DNA from: Pseudomonas sp. HS6
GTDB taxonomy: Bacteria > Pseudomonadota > Gammaproteobacteria > Pseudomonadales > Pseudomonadaceae
Direction: 5' to 3'
Assembly (NCBI RefSeq): GCF_023375815.1
Contig: NZ_CP067412.1
Span: 4,836,001 to 4,900,000, forward strand
DNA: 64,000 nt
Made by a program: the position numbers and the translations under genes. This document shows, piece by piece, positions 52,458-61,516 of the stretch (position 1 is the stretch's first letter; each line of letters opens with the position of its first letter). A model generated the notes under the pieces. It ran no database searches. It was not told the DNA's origin and saw nothing but the letters and a program-made list of their open reading frames with translations.

Positions 52458-53168
52458 ATGAACAGTCTTGCCACGCCGTCGCACCCTCGCCAGACCTCGG
52501 CGGCCCTGCCCTTCTCCCGCCTGCAGGCGCCGGTGGAGGATCTGTATCCGCGACTGTTCGACGCGATCCTCGAACAGCGACTGCATGCCGCCAGCCGCTT
52601 CACCGAAGACACTCTGAAGCACATGTTCGGTGTCAGCCGCGCCGATGTGCGTCGGGCACTGACCCAACTGTCCCACGAACAGATCATCGTGCTACGTGCC
52701 AACCACCGGCCGCGAGTGGCCGCGCCGGACGCCGAGCAGACGCGTCAGGCCTTGCACGCTCGGCGCCTGGCTGAGAACACACTGGTGCGGCTGGCTTGTC
52801 AGCATGCGCAGGCTGAAGATCTGAAACGTCTACGCGCCTTGATCGAACGCGAACGCCAGGCTGTGGATAAAGATCGACGCGGCGCGGCGATTCGTCTGTC
52901 CGGGGAGTTTCATTTGCAGTTGGCGAAAATGGCGGGGAATGCACCGTTGGCGCACTTTCTCGGCACGTTGGTGCCGCTGACGTCACTGGCGATTGCGCGA
53001 TGTGGCGAGCAGACGCACAGCTGTTGCGCATGGGAGGAACACTTGGCAATTGTCGAGGCGGTGGAGCGCGGAGATATTTCAAAAGCCGGCATGCTGATGA
53101 ACCGGCATCTGGATCATCTTGAGCAGACGTTGCTGGGTTCAGCCCCTGAGCAATGCGTTGTCGGTTAG
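52458..53168 (+). CDS. GntR-family (FCD) transcriptional regulator 2
   Basis: A 236-residue regulator with a GntR winged helix (about 40-90) and an FCD domain. The helix-turn-helix reads EDTLKHMFGVSRADVRRALTQL. It starts 24 bp after regulator 1 and the two are probably one transcript. Two adjacent FCD regulators after one transporter is an unusual pairing; targets are unknown. Confidence 0.88.
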   Translation: MNSLATPSHPRQTSAALPFSRLQAPVEDLYPRLFDAILEQRLHAASRFTEDTLKHMFGVSRADVRRALTQLSHEQIIVLRANHRPRVAAPDAEQTRQALHARRLAENTLVRLACQHAQAEDLKRLRALIERERQAVDKDRRGAAIRLSGEFHLQLAKMAGNAPLAHFLGTLVPLTSLAIARCGEQTHSCCAWEEHLAIVEAVERGDISKAGMLMNRHLDHLEQTLLGSAPEQCVVG

Positions 53169-53173
53169 ATCGC

Positions 53174-53263
53174 CATCGCTGGCAAGCCAGCTCCCACAGG
53201 GTTTGAGGTGATCAAAAATATTGTGCCCGCTGCTTGACCTGTGGGAGCGGGCCTGCCCGCGAT
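53174..53263. repeat. REP doublet 5 (REPIN-like, mixed types)
   Basis: The left unit CGCTGGCAAGCCAGCTCCCACAGG and the right unit CCTGTGGGAGCGGGCCTGCCCGCGATG belong to two different stem types (CTGGC and CGGGC). The pair is therefore a hybrid. Confidence 0.85.
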
Positions 53264-53290
53264 GATTTCATCACGGGCGCCGAATATCCC

Positions 53291-54265
53291 TCAGCCTGCC
53301 ACGACCCGAGCAAACCCCGCCCGGATCTTCTCTTCCGGCAGATCATCGGCGATAAACACGATCACGCTTTCCCGTGCCTCGCCCTCGGACCACTCGGTGT
53401 CCCAGTCGAAGCCGTAGAGTTTCAGCACGCCCTGAAACACCAGCCGACGATCTTCGCCCGCAATGTTCAGCACGCCCTTGTAGCGCAGCAACTGCTTGCC
53501 GTGTTCTTCCAGCAATTCGTTCATGAACTCGCTGAGCTGATCGATATCCAGCGGCTGATCGGTACGCAGCACCAGACTGGAAATCCGGTCAATGGACGGC
53601 GCCTTGCTGACCGGGCGCAGACTCACCCCGCCGCCGAGATCGGCATTCAGGTTGAAGCCGCGCACGTCGAGCAATTCAGCCAGATCGATGTTGCCGTGTT
53701 CCACCACGCGGATCGGCGCACGGCGGTTGATACGGGTCAGGCGTTCACTGAGCGCGGTGAACGCGGCTTCGTCCACCAGATCGGTCTTGCTCACCAGCAA
53801 GCGGTCGGCAAAACCGATCTGCGCCTGCGCGATGGTCTGGGTCAGGTGCAGTTCGGCGTGAGCGGCATCGACAAGAGTGATGATGCCGTCGAGCAGGTAA
53901 CGCTCGCGCAGTTCTTCGTCGATGAAAAATGTCTGTGCCACTGGCGCCGGGTCGGCCAGGCCAGTGCACTCGATGACCAGCCGATCGAAGGCGATTTCAC
54001 CGCTGTCCAGCCGCTCGAGCAACAGGTACAGGGCTTTGGTCAGGTCGGTGTGAATGGTGCAGCAGACGCAGCCGTTGGCCAGGGTCATGACTTGCACCGG
54101 TTCGTCACCCAGCAGTTGGGTGTCGATGCCGGCGTCGCTGAATTCGTTTTCGATCACGGCGATCTTCAGGCCGTGCTCGGCTTTCAATAGATGGCGCAGC
54201 AAGGTGGTCTTGCCGGCGCCGAGGAAACCGCTGAGCACCGTTACAGGTATTGGAGAAGACAACAT
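53291..54265 (-). CDS. yjiA: YjiA-type COG0523 GTPase
   Basis: A 324-residue G3E-family P-loop GTPase related to metal chaperones. Walker A GFLGAGKT at 13-20, the metal-binding GCVCC at 65-69 and a base-recognition SKTD motif (near 158) are present, followed by a C-terminal CobW domain. COG0523 members handle zinc, cobalt or nickel. It forms the conserved cluster cstA/btsT-yjiX-yjiA, of unknown joint function. Confidence 0.92.
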   Translation of the reverse strand: MLSSPIPVTVLSGFLGAGKTTLLRHLLKAEHGLKIAVIENEFSDAGIDTQLLGDEPVQVMTLANGCVCCTIHTDLTKALYLLLERLDSGEIAFDRLVIECTGLADPAPVAQTFFIDEELRERYLLDGIITLVDAAHAELHLTQTIAQAQIGFADRLLVSKTDLVDEAAFTALSERLTRINRRAPIRVVEHGNIDLAELLDVRGFNLNADLGGGVSLRPVSKAPSIDRISSLVLRTDQPLDIDQLSEFMNELLEEHGKQLLRYKGVLNIAGEDRRLVFQGVLKLYGFDWDTEWSEGEARESVIVFIADDLPEEKIRAGFARVVAG

Positions 54266-54303
54266 CGATCCCCTTCACAAAATTGATGAACAACACAAAA
54301 CAA

Positions 54304-54397
54304 ATGTGGGAGCGAGCTTGCTCGCGAATGCGGTGTGTCAGTCAACGCATTCGCCAACTGACACTCCGCTATCGCGAGCAAGCTCGCTCCCACAGGG
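54304..54397. repeat. REP doublet 6 (REPIN-like)
   Basis: Inverted GTGGGAGCGAGCTTGCTCGCGA and TCGCGAGCAAGCTCGCTCCCACAGG about 50 bp apart, in the space between yjiX and yjiA. Same stem type as doublet 2. Confidence 0.9.
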
Positions 54398-54424
54398 GGA
54401 TTGCATCAACCTCGGGCTGTCAGA

Positions 54425-54622
54425 TCAACAGCACTTCGGCCCACCCTTGCCACCGTAACGGGCTTCCTGACGTTCGCGAAAGAACATCTCGTAGCTCATC
54501 ACCGGTTTGTCCGGGTGTTTGGTTTGCATATGCTCGACGTACGTGTCGTAGTCGGGCATGCCGACCATCAGGCGCGCGGCCTGACCGAGGTATTTACCGA
54601 GGCGACTCAGGTCATTGAACAT
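54425..54622 (-). CDS. yjiX: YjiX/YbdD small protein
   Basis: A 65-residue member of the YbdD/YjiX (DUF466) family, found directly downstream of cstA/btsT carriers. It carries the family motif [15 protein letters not shown] and a terminal Cys pair (PKCC). It lies 15 bp after cstA and the two are probably co-expressed. It has been suggested to aid the transporter. Confidence 0.93.
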   Translation of the reverse strand: MFNDLSRLGKYLGQAARLMVGMPDYDTYVEHMQTKHPDKPVMSYEMFFRERQEARYGGKGGPKCC

Positions 54623-54637
54623 GGTGCAATCCTCTGG

Positions 54638-56704
54638 TTACGCGTCCGGCAGGGCCTGGAATGGCGATTCTTTATCCGTACGCTCTTTTTTGCCCCAGGC
54701 GGCGATGCCGACCTTGAGCGCATAGAACAGGATGCTGAATACCACGAACAGGAACAGCGCGGTCAGCGTTGCGTTGGTGTAGGCGTTGAAGATCACGTGC
54801 TGCATCTGCTCGACGCTCTTGGCCGGTGCGATCACTTGCCCTGCGGCCAGTGCATCGCTGTACTTCTTGGCCAGTGACAGGAAGCCCACGGCCGGGTTGG
54901 CGTCGAACAACTTGATGAAGCCTGCGGTCGTGGTGCAGATCAGCAGCCAGGCGGCCGGCAGCAGGGTGACCCAAATGTAGCGCTGACGCTTCATTTTGAT
55001 CAGGACCACGGTGCCGAGCATCAGCGCGATACCGGCCAGCATCTGGTTGGAGATACCGAACAGCGGCCACAAGGTGTTGATGCCACCCAGCGGATCGATC
55101 ACGCCCTGATACAGCAACCAGCCCCACATCGCCACACAACCGGCGGTGGCAATCAGGTTGGCGGTCCAGGATTCGGTACGTTTCAGCGCCGGTACGAAGG
55201 AGCCGAGCAGGTCCTGCAGCATGAAGCGCCCGGCACGGGTGCCGGCGTCCACAGCGGTCAGGATGAACAGCGCTTCGAACAGGATCGCGAAGTGGTACCA
55301 GAACGCCATGGTGTTTTCACCCGGCAGGACACTGTGCAGGATCTGCGCGATACCGACCGCCAGGGTCGGCGCACCACCGGCACGGGCCAGGATGGTGGTT
55401 TCGCCGATGTCATGCGCCACGGCCTGCAGCGCTTCCGGGGTAATTGCAAAGCCCCAGTTGCTGACAGCGGTCGCCACCGCCACCACATCACCGCCAACGA
55501 CTGCCGCCGGGCTGTTCATGGCGAAGTACACGCCAGGCTCGATCACCGAGGCGGCAACCATGGCCATGATGGCCACGAACGACTCCATCAGCATGCCGCC
55601 GTAACCGATGTAGCGGGCGTTGGTTTCGTTATCCAGCAGTTTCGGCGTGGTGCCGGACGAGATCAGTGCGTGGAAGCCCGATACCGCACCGCAAGCGATG
55701 GTGATGAACAGGAACGGGAACAGACCGCCCTTCCATACCGGGCCGGTGCCGTCGACGAACTGGGTCAGGGCCGGCATTTTCAGCTCGGGCATGGTGACCA
55801 GGATGCCGATCGCCAGGGCGATGATGGTACCGATCTTGAGGAACGTGGACAGATAGTCACGTGGCGCGAGGATCAGCCAGACCGGCAGCACAGCGGCAAC
55901 GAAGCCGTAACCGATCAGCATCCAGGTGATTTGCACGCCGGTGAAGCTGAAGGCCTTGGCCCACACCGGGTCAGCGGCAATCTGCCCGCCCAGCCAGATC
56001 GAACCGAGCAGTAGCACGACACCGATCACCGAGATTTCGCCGATGCGGCCCGGACGGATGTAGCGCATGTAAATGCCCATGAACATCGCGATCGGGATGG
56101 TCGCCATCACGGTGAAGATGCCCCACGGGCTCTCGGCCAGGGCTTTCACCACGATCAGCGCCAGCACCGCGAGGATGATGATCATGATCAGGAAGCAGCC
56201 GAACAGCGCGATGGTGCCGGGGATACGGCCCATTTCTTCACGCACCATGTCGCCCAGGGAGCGTCCGTTACGACGGGTGGACATGAACAGGACCATGAAG
56301 TCCTGCACCGCGCCCGCCAGCACCACGCCGGCAATCAGCCACAGCGTGCCGGGCAGGTAGCCCATCTGCGCAGCCAATACCGGACCGACCAGAGGCCCCG
56401 CGCCGGCGATAGCCGCGAAGTGGTGTCCGAAGAGAATGTGTTTGTTGGTCGGAACGTAGTCCAGACCGTCATTGTTGAGCACGGCGGGGGTGGCCCGGCG
56501 TGGATCGAGTTGCATCACATTGTTAGCGATGAACAGACTGTAGTAACGGTACGCAACCAGATAAATGGCCACGGCGGCGACCACGATCCACAAGGCGTTG
56601 ATCGCCTCGCCTCGGCGCAATGCCACTACGCCCAGGGCGCACGCTCCTACGATTGCCAGCACTAGCCAGGGTAAGTGGCGCAGCAGGCTATTATTATTTT
56701 TCAT
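54638..56704 (-). CDS. cstA: CstA/BtsT-family pyruvate/peptide transporter
   Basis: A 688-residue inner-membrane protein starting at ATG 56704, with about 16-18 membrane helices and the conserved NKHILFGHHFAAIAGAGPLVGP region near 75-96. E. coli relatives are BtsT (pyruvate) and CstA (pyruvate and peptides). The yjiX-yjiA context matches btsT. Expression in relatives is under carbon-starvation or BtsSR control, not visible here. Confidence 0.93.
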   Translation of the reverse strand: MKNNNSLLRHLPWLVLAIVGACALGVVALRRGEAINALWIVVAAVAIYLVAYRYYSLFIANNVMQLDPRRATPAVLNNDGLDYVPTNKHILFGHHFAAIAGAGPLVGPVLAAQMGYLPGTLWLIAGVVLAGAVQDFMVLFMSTRRNGRSLGDMVREEMGRIPGTIALFGCFLIMIIILAVLALIVVKALAESPWGIFTVMATIPIAMFMGIYMRYIRPGRIGEISVIGVVLLLGSIWLGGQIAADPVWAKAFSFTGVQITWMLIGYGFVAAVLPVWLILAPRDYLSTFLKIGTIIALAIGILVTMPELKMPALTQFVDGTGPVWKGGLFPFLFITIACGAVSGFHALISSGTTPKLLDNETNARYIGYGGMLMESFVAIMAMVAASVIEPGVYFAMNSPAAVVGGDVVAVATAVSNWGFAITPEALQAVAHDIGETTILARAGGAPTLAVGIAQILHSVLPGENTMAFWYHFAILFEALFILTAVDAGTRAGRFMLQDLLGSFVPALKRTESWTANLIATAGCVAMWGWLLYQGVIDPLGGINTLWPLFGISNQMLAGIALMLGTVVLIKMKRQRYIWVTLLPAAWLLICTTTAGFIKLFDANPAVGFLSLAKKYSDALAAGQVIAPAKSVEQMQHVIFNAYTNATLTALFLFVVFSILFYALKVGIAAWGKKERTDKESPFQALPDA

Positions 56705-56863
56705 TTTATTATTCCAGCCAGGGTGGACAAGAAAGACAGCCACCCCGAGTTTAGCGCTACTGGCGGCAAAGGCCATACCCCGACATTGGTCGGACGCCCT
56801 GCCTGACTGGCAACACTCGACATGGCGGGTCTATAGTCAGCGAACCGTCCAGAGGATTGCGCC

Positions 56864-57232
56864 ATGAGCGAGCACCCGTCCGAGCGTCGCCGCTTCAAAC
56901 GTATCGCGTTCGATGCCAGAACCGAATTGAGCCAGGGCGAGTACATCTGGCCGGTGAAGCTGATCGACCTGTCGCTCAAGGGGCTGTTGATCGAGCGGCC
57001 GGAGCCGTGGCTGGGGGATGAAACGCAGGACTTCAACGTCGACATTCACCTGAGCGACGACACCGACATCCAGATGGATGTGCAACTCGCACACGACGAT
57101 CATGGCCAGTTGGGCTTCGAGTGCCGGCACATCAGCCTGGAGTCGATCCAGCGCCTGCGCCGCCTGATCGAGCTCAACCTCGGGGATGAGGCCGAGCTCG
57201 AACGAGAGCTTGGGGCATTGATGGACGTCTGA
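56864..57232 (+). CDS. PilZ-domain c-di-GMP receptor
   Basis: A 122-residue single-domain PilZ protein. Both c-di-GMP motifs are present: the arginine-rich RRRFKR at 8-13 (RxxxR type) and DLSLKG at 35-40 (DxSxxG). It may carry the output of diguanylate cyclases such as MorA. The stop touches that of radA with no base in between. Confidence 0.93.
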   Translation: MSEHPSERRRFKRIAFDARTELSQGEYIWPVKLIDLSLKGLLIERPEPWLGDETQDFNVDIHLSDDTDIQMDVQLAHDDHGQLGFECRHISLESIQRLRRLIELNLGDEAELERELGALMDV

Positions 57233-58600
57233 TTACTCGAAGAGTGAATCCAGCGCCTGCTCCAGACGCGTCACCGCAATGATCTGCAAGCCTGGAGGCG
57301 CTTCCTTCGGCGCGTTGCCCTTGGGCACGATCGCGCGCTTGAAGCCGTGTTTGGCGGCTTCCTTCAACCGCTCCTGACCGCTTGGCACCGGGCGCACCTC
57401 ACCAGACAGACCGACCTCACCGAACACCAGCAAATCATGGGGCAACGGCCTGTTGCGCAGGCTCGACATGACGGCGGCCATCAGCGCCAGGTCGGACGCA
57501 GTTTCCAGCACTTTCACTCCGCCGACCACGTTGAGGAACACGTCCTGATCGTGGGTCGGAATGCCACCATGACGGTGCAACACCGCCAACAGCATCGCCA
57601 GACGATTCTGATCCAGACCCAGCGTGACACGACGCGGGTTGGCCAGATGACTGTCATCCACCAGCGCCTGGACTTCCACCAGCATCGGCCGGGTGCCTTC
57701 CCACGTTGCCATCACCACACTGCCCGGGACTTCTTCCTGAGCGCGCGTGAGAAAAATCGCCGAAGGGTTGGAGACTTCTTTCAGTCCCTTGTCGGTCATG
57801 CCGAATACGCCCAGTTCGTTGACCGCACCGAAACGGTTTTTCACCGCCCGCAGCAGACGCAACCGACCATCGGACTCGCCTTCGAAATACAGCACGGTGT
57901 CGACCATGTGCTCCAGAACACGCGGGCCGGCCAATGCCCCTTCTTTGGTCACGTGGCCGACCAGGAAAATCGCCGTGCCGCTTTGTTTGGCGTAACGCAC
58001 CAGCAACGCCGCACTTTCGCGCACCTGAGACACGCCGCCCGGCGCCGATTGCAGTTGTTCGGTGAAGATCGTCTGGATCGAGTCGATCACCATCACCTTG
58101 GGTTTTTCCTGGCGGGCGGTGGCGATGATGGTTTCGATGCAGGTTTCGGTCATCACCCGCAATTGATCCTGCGGCAGCCCAAGTCGGCGTGCGCGCATCG
58201 CCACTTGTTGCTGGGATTCCTCACCGGTGACGTACAGCGCCGGCATGGTTTTGGCGAGGTTGCACAGGGTCTGCAATAGAATCGTCGACTTGCCGATACC
58301 CGGATCGCCGCCGATCAACACCACCGAGCCGTCGACCAGACCACCGCCAAGCACTCGATCCAGCTCGCCGGAGGCGGTGGAAAAACGCGGAATCTCTTCG
58401 ATGCTGACCTCAGCCAGGGTCTTGATCTGGGCCTGTTGCCCGGCCCAGCCGGTGCGCCCGCTCGGGGCGGCGGCGCCGCCGCTCTCGACCATGGTTTCAG
58501 TCAGGGTGTTCCACGCGCCGCATTCGCCGCACTGCCCGGCCCACTTGGGAAAGGTTGCGCCGCATTCGGTGCAGCCGTACATGCGCTTGGCCTTGGCCAT
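57233..58600 (-). CDS. radA: DNA repair protein RadA
   Basis: RadA is a RecA-like ATPase that promotes branch migration during recombinational repair. ATG 58600 gives 455 residues with a four-cysteine zinc finger (CTECG and CGECG, 10-28), Walker A GGDPGIGKS (near 91), the RadA-specific KNRFG motif and a C-terminal Lon-like domain. It is convergent with the PilZ gene. Confidence 0.97.
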   Translation of the reverse strand: MAKAKRMYGCTECGATFPKWAGQCGECGAWNTLTETMVESGGAAAPSGRTGWAGQQAQIKTLAEVSIEEIPRFSTASGELDRVLGGGLVDGSVVLIGGDPGIGKSTILLQTLCNLAKTMPALYVTGEESQQQVAMRARRLGLPQDQLRVMTETCIETIIATARQEKPKVMVIDSIQTIFTEQLQSAPGGVSQVRESAALLVRYAKQSGTAIFLVGHVTKEGALAGPRVLEHMVDTVLYFEGESDGRLRLLRAVKNRFGAVNELGVFGMTDKGLKEVSNPSAIFLTRAQEEVPGSVVMATWEGTRPMLVEVQALVDDSHLANPRRVTLGLDQNRLAMLLAVLHRHGGIPTHDQDVFLNVVGGVKVLETASDLALMAAVMSSLRNRPLPHDLLVFGEVGLSGEVRPVPSGQERLKEAAKHGFKRAIVPKGNAPKEAPPGLQIIAVTRLEQALDSLFE

Positions 58601-58645
58601 CTGAACCCCCGGCAAAAACCGCGATGATAACGCAGCCGTCGCCGA

Positions 58646-59191
58646 TCAGCGCGGCGCGGCAGTACGGATTTCCCCGCTGGCCAGACGCGCGGCGCTGTTG
58701 CCCAACGGATCTTGCGCGTTCAGATCGGCGCCCCTGGCCTTGAGGGCGTCGAGCAATGCCTCACGCTTGAACAGCCCTGCGTACATCGCAGCGGTCTGAC
58801 CCGCCCCGTTGCGTTGGTCCGGGTTGCAGTCGGTAGCCATCAATCGGCGGGCGATCTGCAATTCCCCTTTGAATATGGCCCCCATCAGGGCCGTGTTGCC
58901 GCGCTGATCCTGAGCACAGGCATTCGCCCCGGCAGCCAGCAACTTGTCCACTGCGTCACCTTCGCCGTGGTAAGCCGCGAGCATCAGCGCGGTGTAACCC
59001 TTGGCATCCCGGGTATCCAGGGAATAGCCCGCCTCGATGAAGGTATCGAGTACGGCGATATCGCCCTCACGGGCGGCATTGAAGTAGTAGTCCTGCAATT
59101 GCGCCTTAAGCGCATCAGGGTCCTGTTCGGCCGGTGCTGCCATGGTCGCGAACGACAGACAGCCCAGCAACAGCGAAAGACAGACACGCAT
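58646..59191 (-). CDS. ankB: Ankyrin-repeat periplasmic protein AnkB
   Basis: A 181-residue secreted protein with a signal peptide (about 1-19) and at least three ankyrin repeats (GYTALMLAAYHGEGD, GNTALMGAIFKGELQ, GQTAAMYAGLFKREA). In P. aeruginosa ankB is co-transcribed with katB and is needed for full catalase activity. Here it is 51 bp downstream of katB on the same strand. Confidence 0.92.
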   Translation of the reverse strand: MRVCLSLLLGCLSFATMAAPAEQDPDALKAQLQDYYFNAAREGDIAVLDTFIEAGYSLDTRDAKGYTALMLAAYHGEGDAVDKLLAAGANACAQDQRGNTALMGAIFKGELQIARRLMATDCNPDQRNGAGQTAAMYAGLFKREALLDALKARGADLNAQDPLGNSAARLASGEIRTAAPR

Positions 59192-59242
59192 GAGTCGCCT
59201 CCTTGAAGGGAAACGGAGCCCTTTCGGGCCCCGCGATCGTTC

Positions 59243-60784
59243 TTAGTCGACCAGTTTGGCCGCCAGTGCCTTGACCCGATCCAGGTCGCCCTTGGCCACC
59301 TTGGTCACGCCGGCGCCGTACTCCGGATCAGCCTTATAGAGGAAGGACAGGATGATGTGCTTGCTCTCGTCATCGGTGCTCGCCAGCGAACCGCCAAAAC
59401 TCTCGATCAGGTCCTGACGTTCCTTCTTGCTGAAGGACCGATACAGATCACCAGCCTGCTTGAAGTTCTGCTCGCGCTGGATTTTCGCCTGCTGCGTGCT
59501 GCCTTGCAGGGACGTCTGGCTGTACCGTGCGCCTTGCGGCTCCTCACGCGGATGCAAGCGGCTCGGCTGGTAGTTCACGCCCGTATTGCTGGCACCGAAG
59601 TTCATCGCGCCATCCTGATTACCATTGTTCACCACAACTTTTGGAGCGTTGATAGGAAGTTGCAGGGCATTGGCACCCAGGCGATACATTTGAGTATCGG
59701 CATAAGAGAACACTCGGCCTTGTAACAAGCGATCTTCCGAAGGTTCGATACCGGGAACAATATTGGCCGGCGCCATGGCCACCTGTTCAGTTTCCTGGAA
59801 GACATTTGCCGGATTGCGATTCAAGACCATTTGTCCAACTTTCCGTTCAGGAACATTGGGCCAGATCTTGGTTGCGTCCAATGGATCGAAATCAAACTTG
59901 GACAAATCTTGCGGATTCAAGACTTGGATGTACAAGTCCCACTTCGGAAAATTGCCCTTGTTGATATTAGTTACCAAATCATTGGTCATGTGACTGTAGT
60001 CACGACCCTGAACTTTTGCGACTTGTTCAGGATCGAGATTCTTGATCCCCTGCAAACTTTTCCAGTGAAACTTCACGTAGTGCACTTCACCCTTGTCGTT
60101 GATCAACTTATAGGCGTGCACACCGTTGCCATCCATCTCCCGATAACTGGCGGGCGTCCCTGAGTTGGAATACAGCTCGGTCAATGTACGGGTGGCTTCC
60201 GGTACATGGGAGAAAAAGTCGAAGCGCCGCGAGTCATCGTCCAGGTTAGTGCGCGGATCGGGCTTGAAGGCATGCACCATGTCCGGGAACTTGATCGCGT
60301 CGCGGATGAAGAACGTCGGGAAGTTGTTACCGACCAGATCCCAGTTACCGTCAGCGGTGTAGAACTTGGTCGCGAAGCCCCGAGGGTCACGCAACGTCTC
60401 CGGAGAATGATTGCCATGAACCACAGCGGAGAAACGCACGAACACCGGTGTGACCTGGCCGGCAGCGAACACCTTGGCCTTGCTCAGATCACTGAGATCG
60501 TTGGTGACGGTGAACGTACCATGAGCACCGGTGCCGCGGGCATGCACGACGCGCTCGGGAATGCGCTCGCGATCGAAGCGCTGCAGTTTCTGGATCAGTT
60601 GCACGTCCTGCAACAGCACAGGGCCATTGGCGCCGGCGGTTTGCGAGTTCTGGTTGTCGCCGACCGCCGCACCATTGTCACGGGTCAGGGGCGCGGCGTT
60701 CACGGAAAAGGTCAGCAGGCTGGCGGCCAATACGCCGACGGTACGGCGAAGGGGAAATACCCCTGAACCAAGTGTGGAATTCAT
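59243..60784 (-). CDS. katB: Catalase KatB (periplasmic clade 3)
   Basis: A 513-residue haem catalase that starts at ATG 60784 with a signal peptide (about 1-31, cut near VNA|AP), so it is probably exported. Active-site His is in RVVHARG (near 82) and the distal Asn in VGNNFPTFFIRD; the haem-ligand motif RVFSYADTQMYRLG carries the axial tyrosine. Neighbour ankB follows. Codon use around 59640-60140 is more AT-rich than the flanking genes. Two inverted repeats lie upstream. Confidence 0.95.
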   Translation of the reverse strand: MNSTLGSGVFPLRRTVGVLAASLLTFSVNAAPLTRDNGAAVGDNQNSQTAGANGPVLLQDVQLIQKLQRFDRERIPERVVHARGTGAHGTFTVTNDLSDLSKAKVFAAGQVTPVFVRFSAVVHGNHSPETLRDPRGFATKFYTADGNWDLVGNNFPTFFIRDAIKFPDMVHAFKPDPRTNLDDDSRRFDFFSHVPEATRTLTELYSNSGTPASYREMDGNGVHAYKLINDKGEVHYVKFHWKSLQGIKNLDPEQVAKVQGRDYSHMTNDLVTNINKGNFPKWDLYIQVLNPQDLSKFDFDPLDATKIWPNVPERKVGQMVLNRNPANVFQETEQVAMAPANIVPGIEPSEDRLLQGRVFSYADTQMYRLGANALQLPINAPKVVVNNGNQDGAMNFGASNTGVNYQPSRLHPREEPQGARYSQTSLQGSTQQAKIQREQNFKQAGDLYRSFSKKERQDLIESFGGSLASTDDESKHIILSFLYKADPEYGAGVTKVAKGDLDRVKALAAKLVD

Positions 60785-60880
60785 TTCAGGTTCCTCTGTT
60801 GTTTGAGGCGCATCCAGGTGCGCCAACCAGAGGCTAGAGAGTCACGACGGCGAACATAAATAGAAAATCCACACTCCTGC

Positions 60881-60905
60881 GATTGAGAAAAATAGCTTCT
60901 CGATC
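60881..60905. promoter_or_regulatory. Inverted repeat upstream of katB
   Basis: GATTGAGAA-7-TTCTCGATC matches over 8 of 9 pairs and lies about 100 bp upstream of katB. It may be the site of a peroxide-responsive regulator. A spaced OxyR pattern starting at ATAG (60860) is only about half conserved. Confidence 0.4.
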
Positions 60906-60928
60906 AGAGCCTTGCGGAGTAATTCGCG

Positions 60929-60960
60929 CGCGATTAGTGGCACTTTGCAAACTAATCGCG
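60929..60960. promoter_or_regulatory. Perfect inverted repeat between katB and mscL
   Basis: CGCGATTAGT and ACTAATCGCG, 10 bp each, with 12 bases between. There is no T-run, so it looks like an operator or cruciform rather than a terminator. It lies between two divergent genes. Confidence 0.45.
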
Positions 60961-61068
60961 AATTGATGTGTCGATAAAAACGAGCATTGTAAGAAGGTGT
61001 TTCGCGCAGGACGCGTTTTGCTGATTTACACTGCGTACACCAAACTCATCTGTAACAAGGAAATAACT

Positions 61069-61482
61069 ATGGGCGTGCTCAGCGAGTTCAAGGCCTTCGC
61101 GGTCAAAGGCAATGTGGTCGACATGGCCGTCGGTATCATCATCGGCGCGGCCTTCGGCAAAATCGTTTCGTCGTTTGTCGGTGACGTCATCATGCCGCCA
61201 ATCGGCCTGCTGATCGGCGGAGTGGACTTCAGTGACCTGGCGATTACCCTGAAAGCCGCCGAGGGCAGCGCCCCAGCGGTCGTGATGGCCTACGGCAAAT
61301 TCATCCAGAGCATTCTGGACTTCGTGATCGTCGCGTTCGCGATCTTCATGGGCGTCAAAGCCATCAACCGCCTCAAACGCGAAGAAGCCGTGGCACCGAC
61401 CTTGCCGCCAGTGCCAACCAAGGAAGAAGAACTGTTGGGTGAGATCCGCGATCTGCTCAAGGCCCAGAACAATCGGCCTTGA
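61069..61482 (+). CDS. mscL: Large-conductance mechanosensitive channel
   Basis: MscL opens under membrane tension to release solutes in osmotic down-shock. The ATG at 61069 gives 137 residues, the normal size, with helix S1, two membrane helices (about 15-45 and 75-100) and the cytoplasmic C-terminal helix. The conserved N-terminus [17 protein letters not shown] is seen. It is divergent from katB and followed by a terminator. Confidence 0.97.
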   Translation: MGVLSEFKAFAVKGNVVDMAVGIIIGAAFGKIVSSFVGDVIMPPIGLLIGGVDFSDLAITLKAAEGSAPAVVMAYGKFIQSILDFVIVAFAIFMGVKAINRLKREEAVAPTLPPVPTKEEELLGEIRDLLKAQNNRP

Positions 61483-61489
61483 TATCCAC

Positions 61490-61516
61490 TAACGGCGCCT
61501 GAGGGCGCCGTTTCTT
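61490..61516 (+). terminator. Terminator of mscL
   Basis: Stem AACGGCGCC / GGCGCCGTT, then TCTT. It overlaps the end of the convergent fpr by one base. Confidence 0.75.

Noticed and set aside
60860..60897. OxyR site upstream of katB
   Set aside because: The ATAG-N7 spacing is present but only about half of the 16 consensus positions match.
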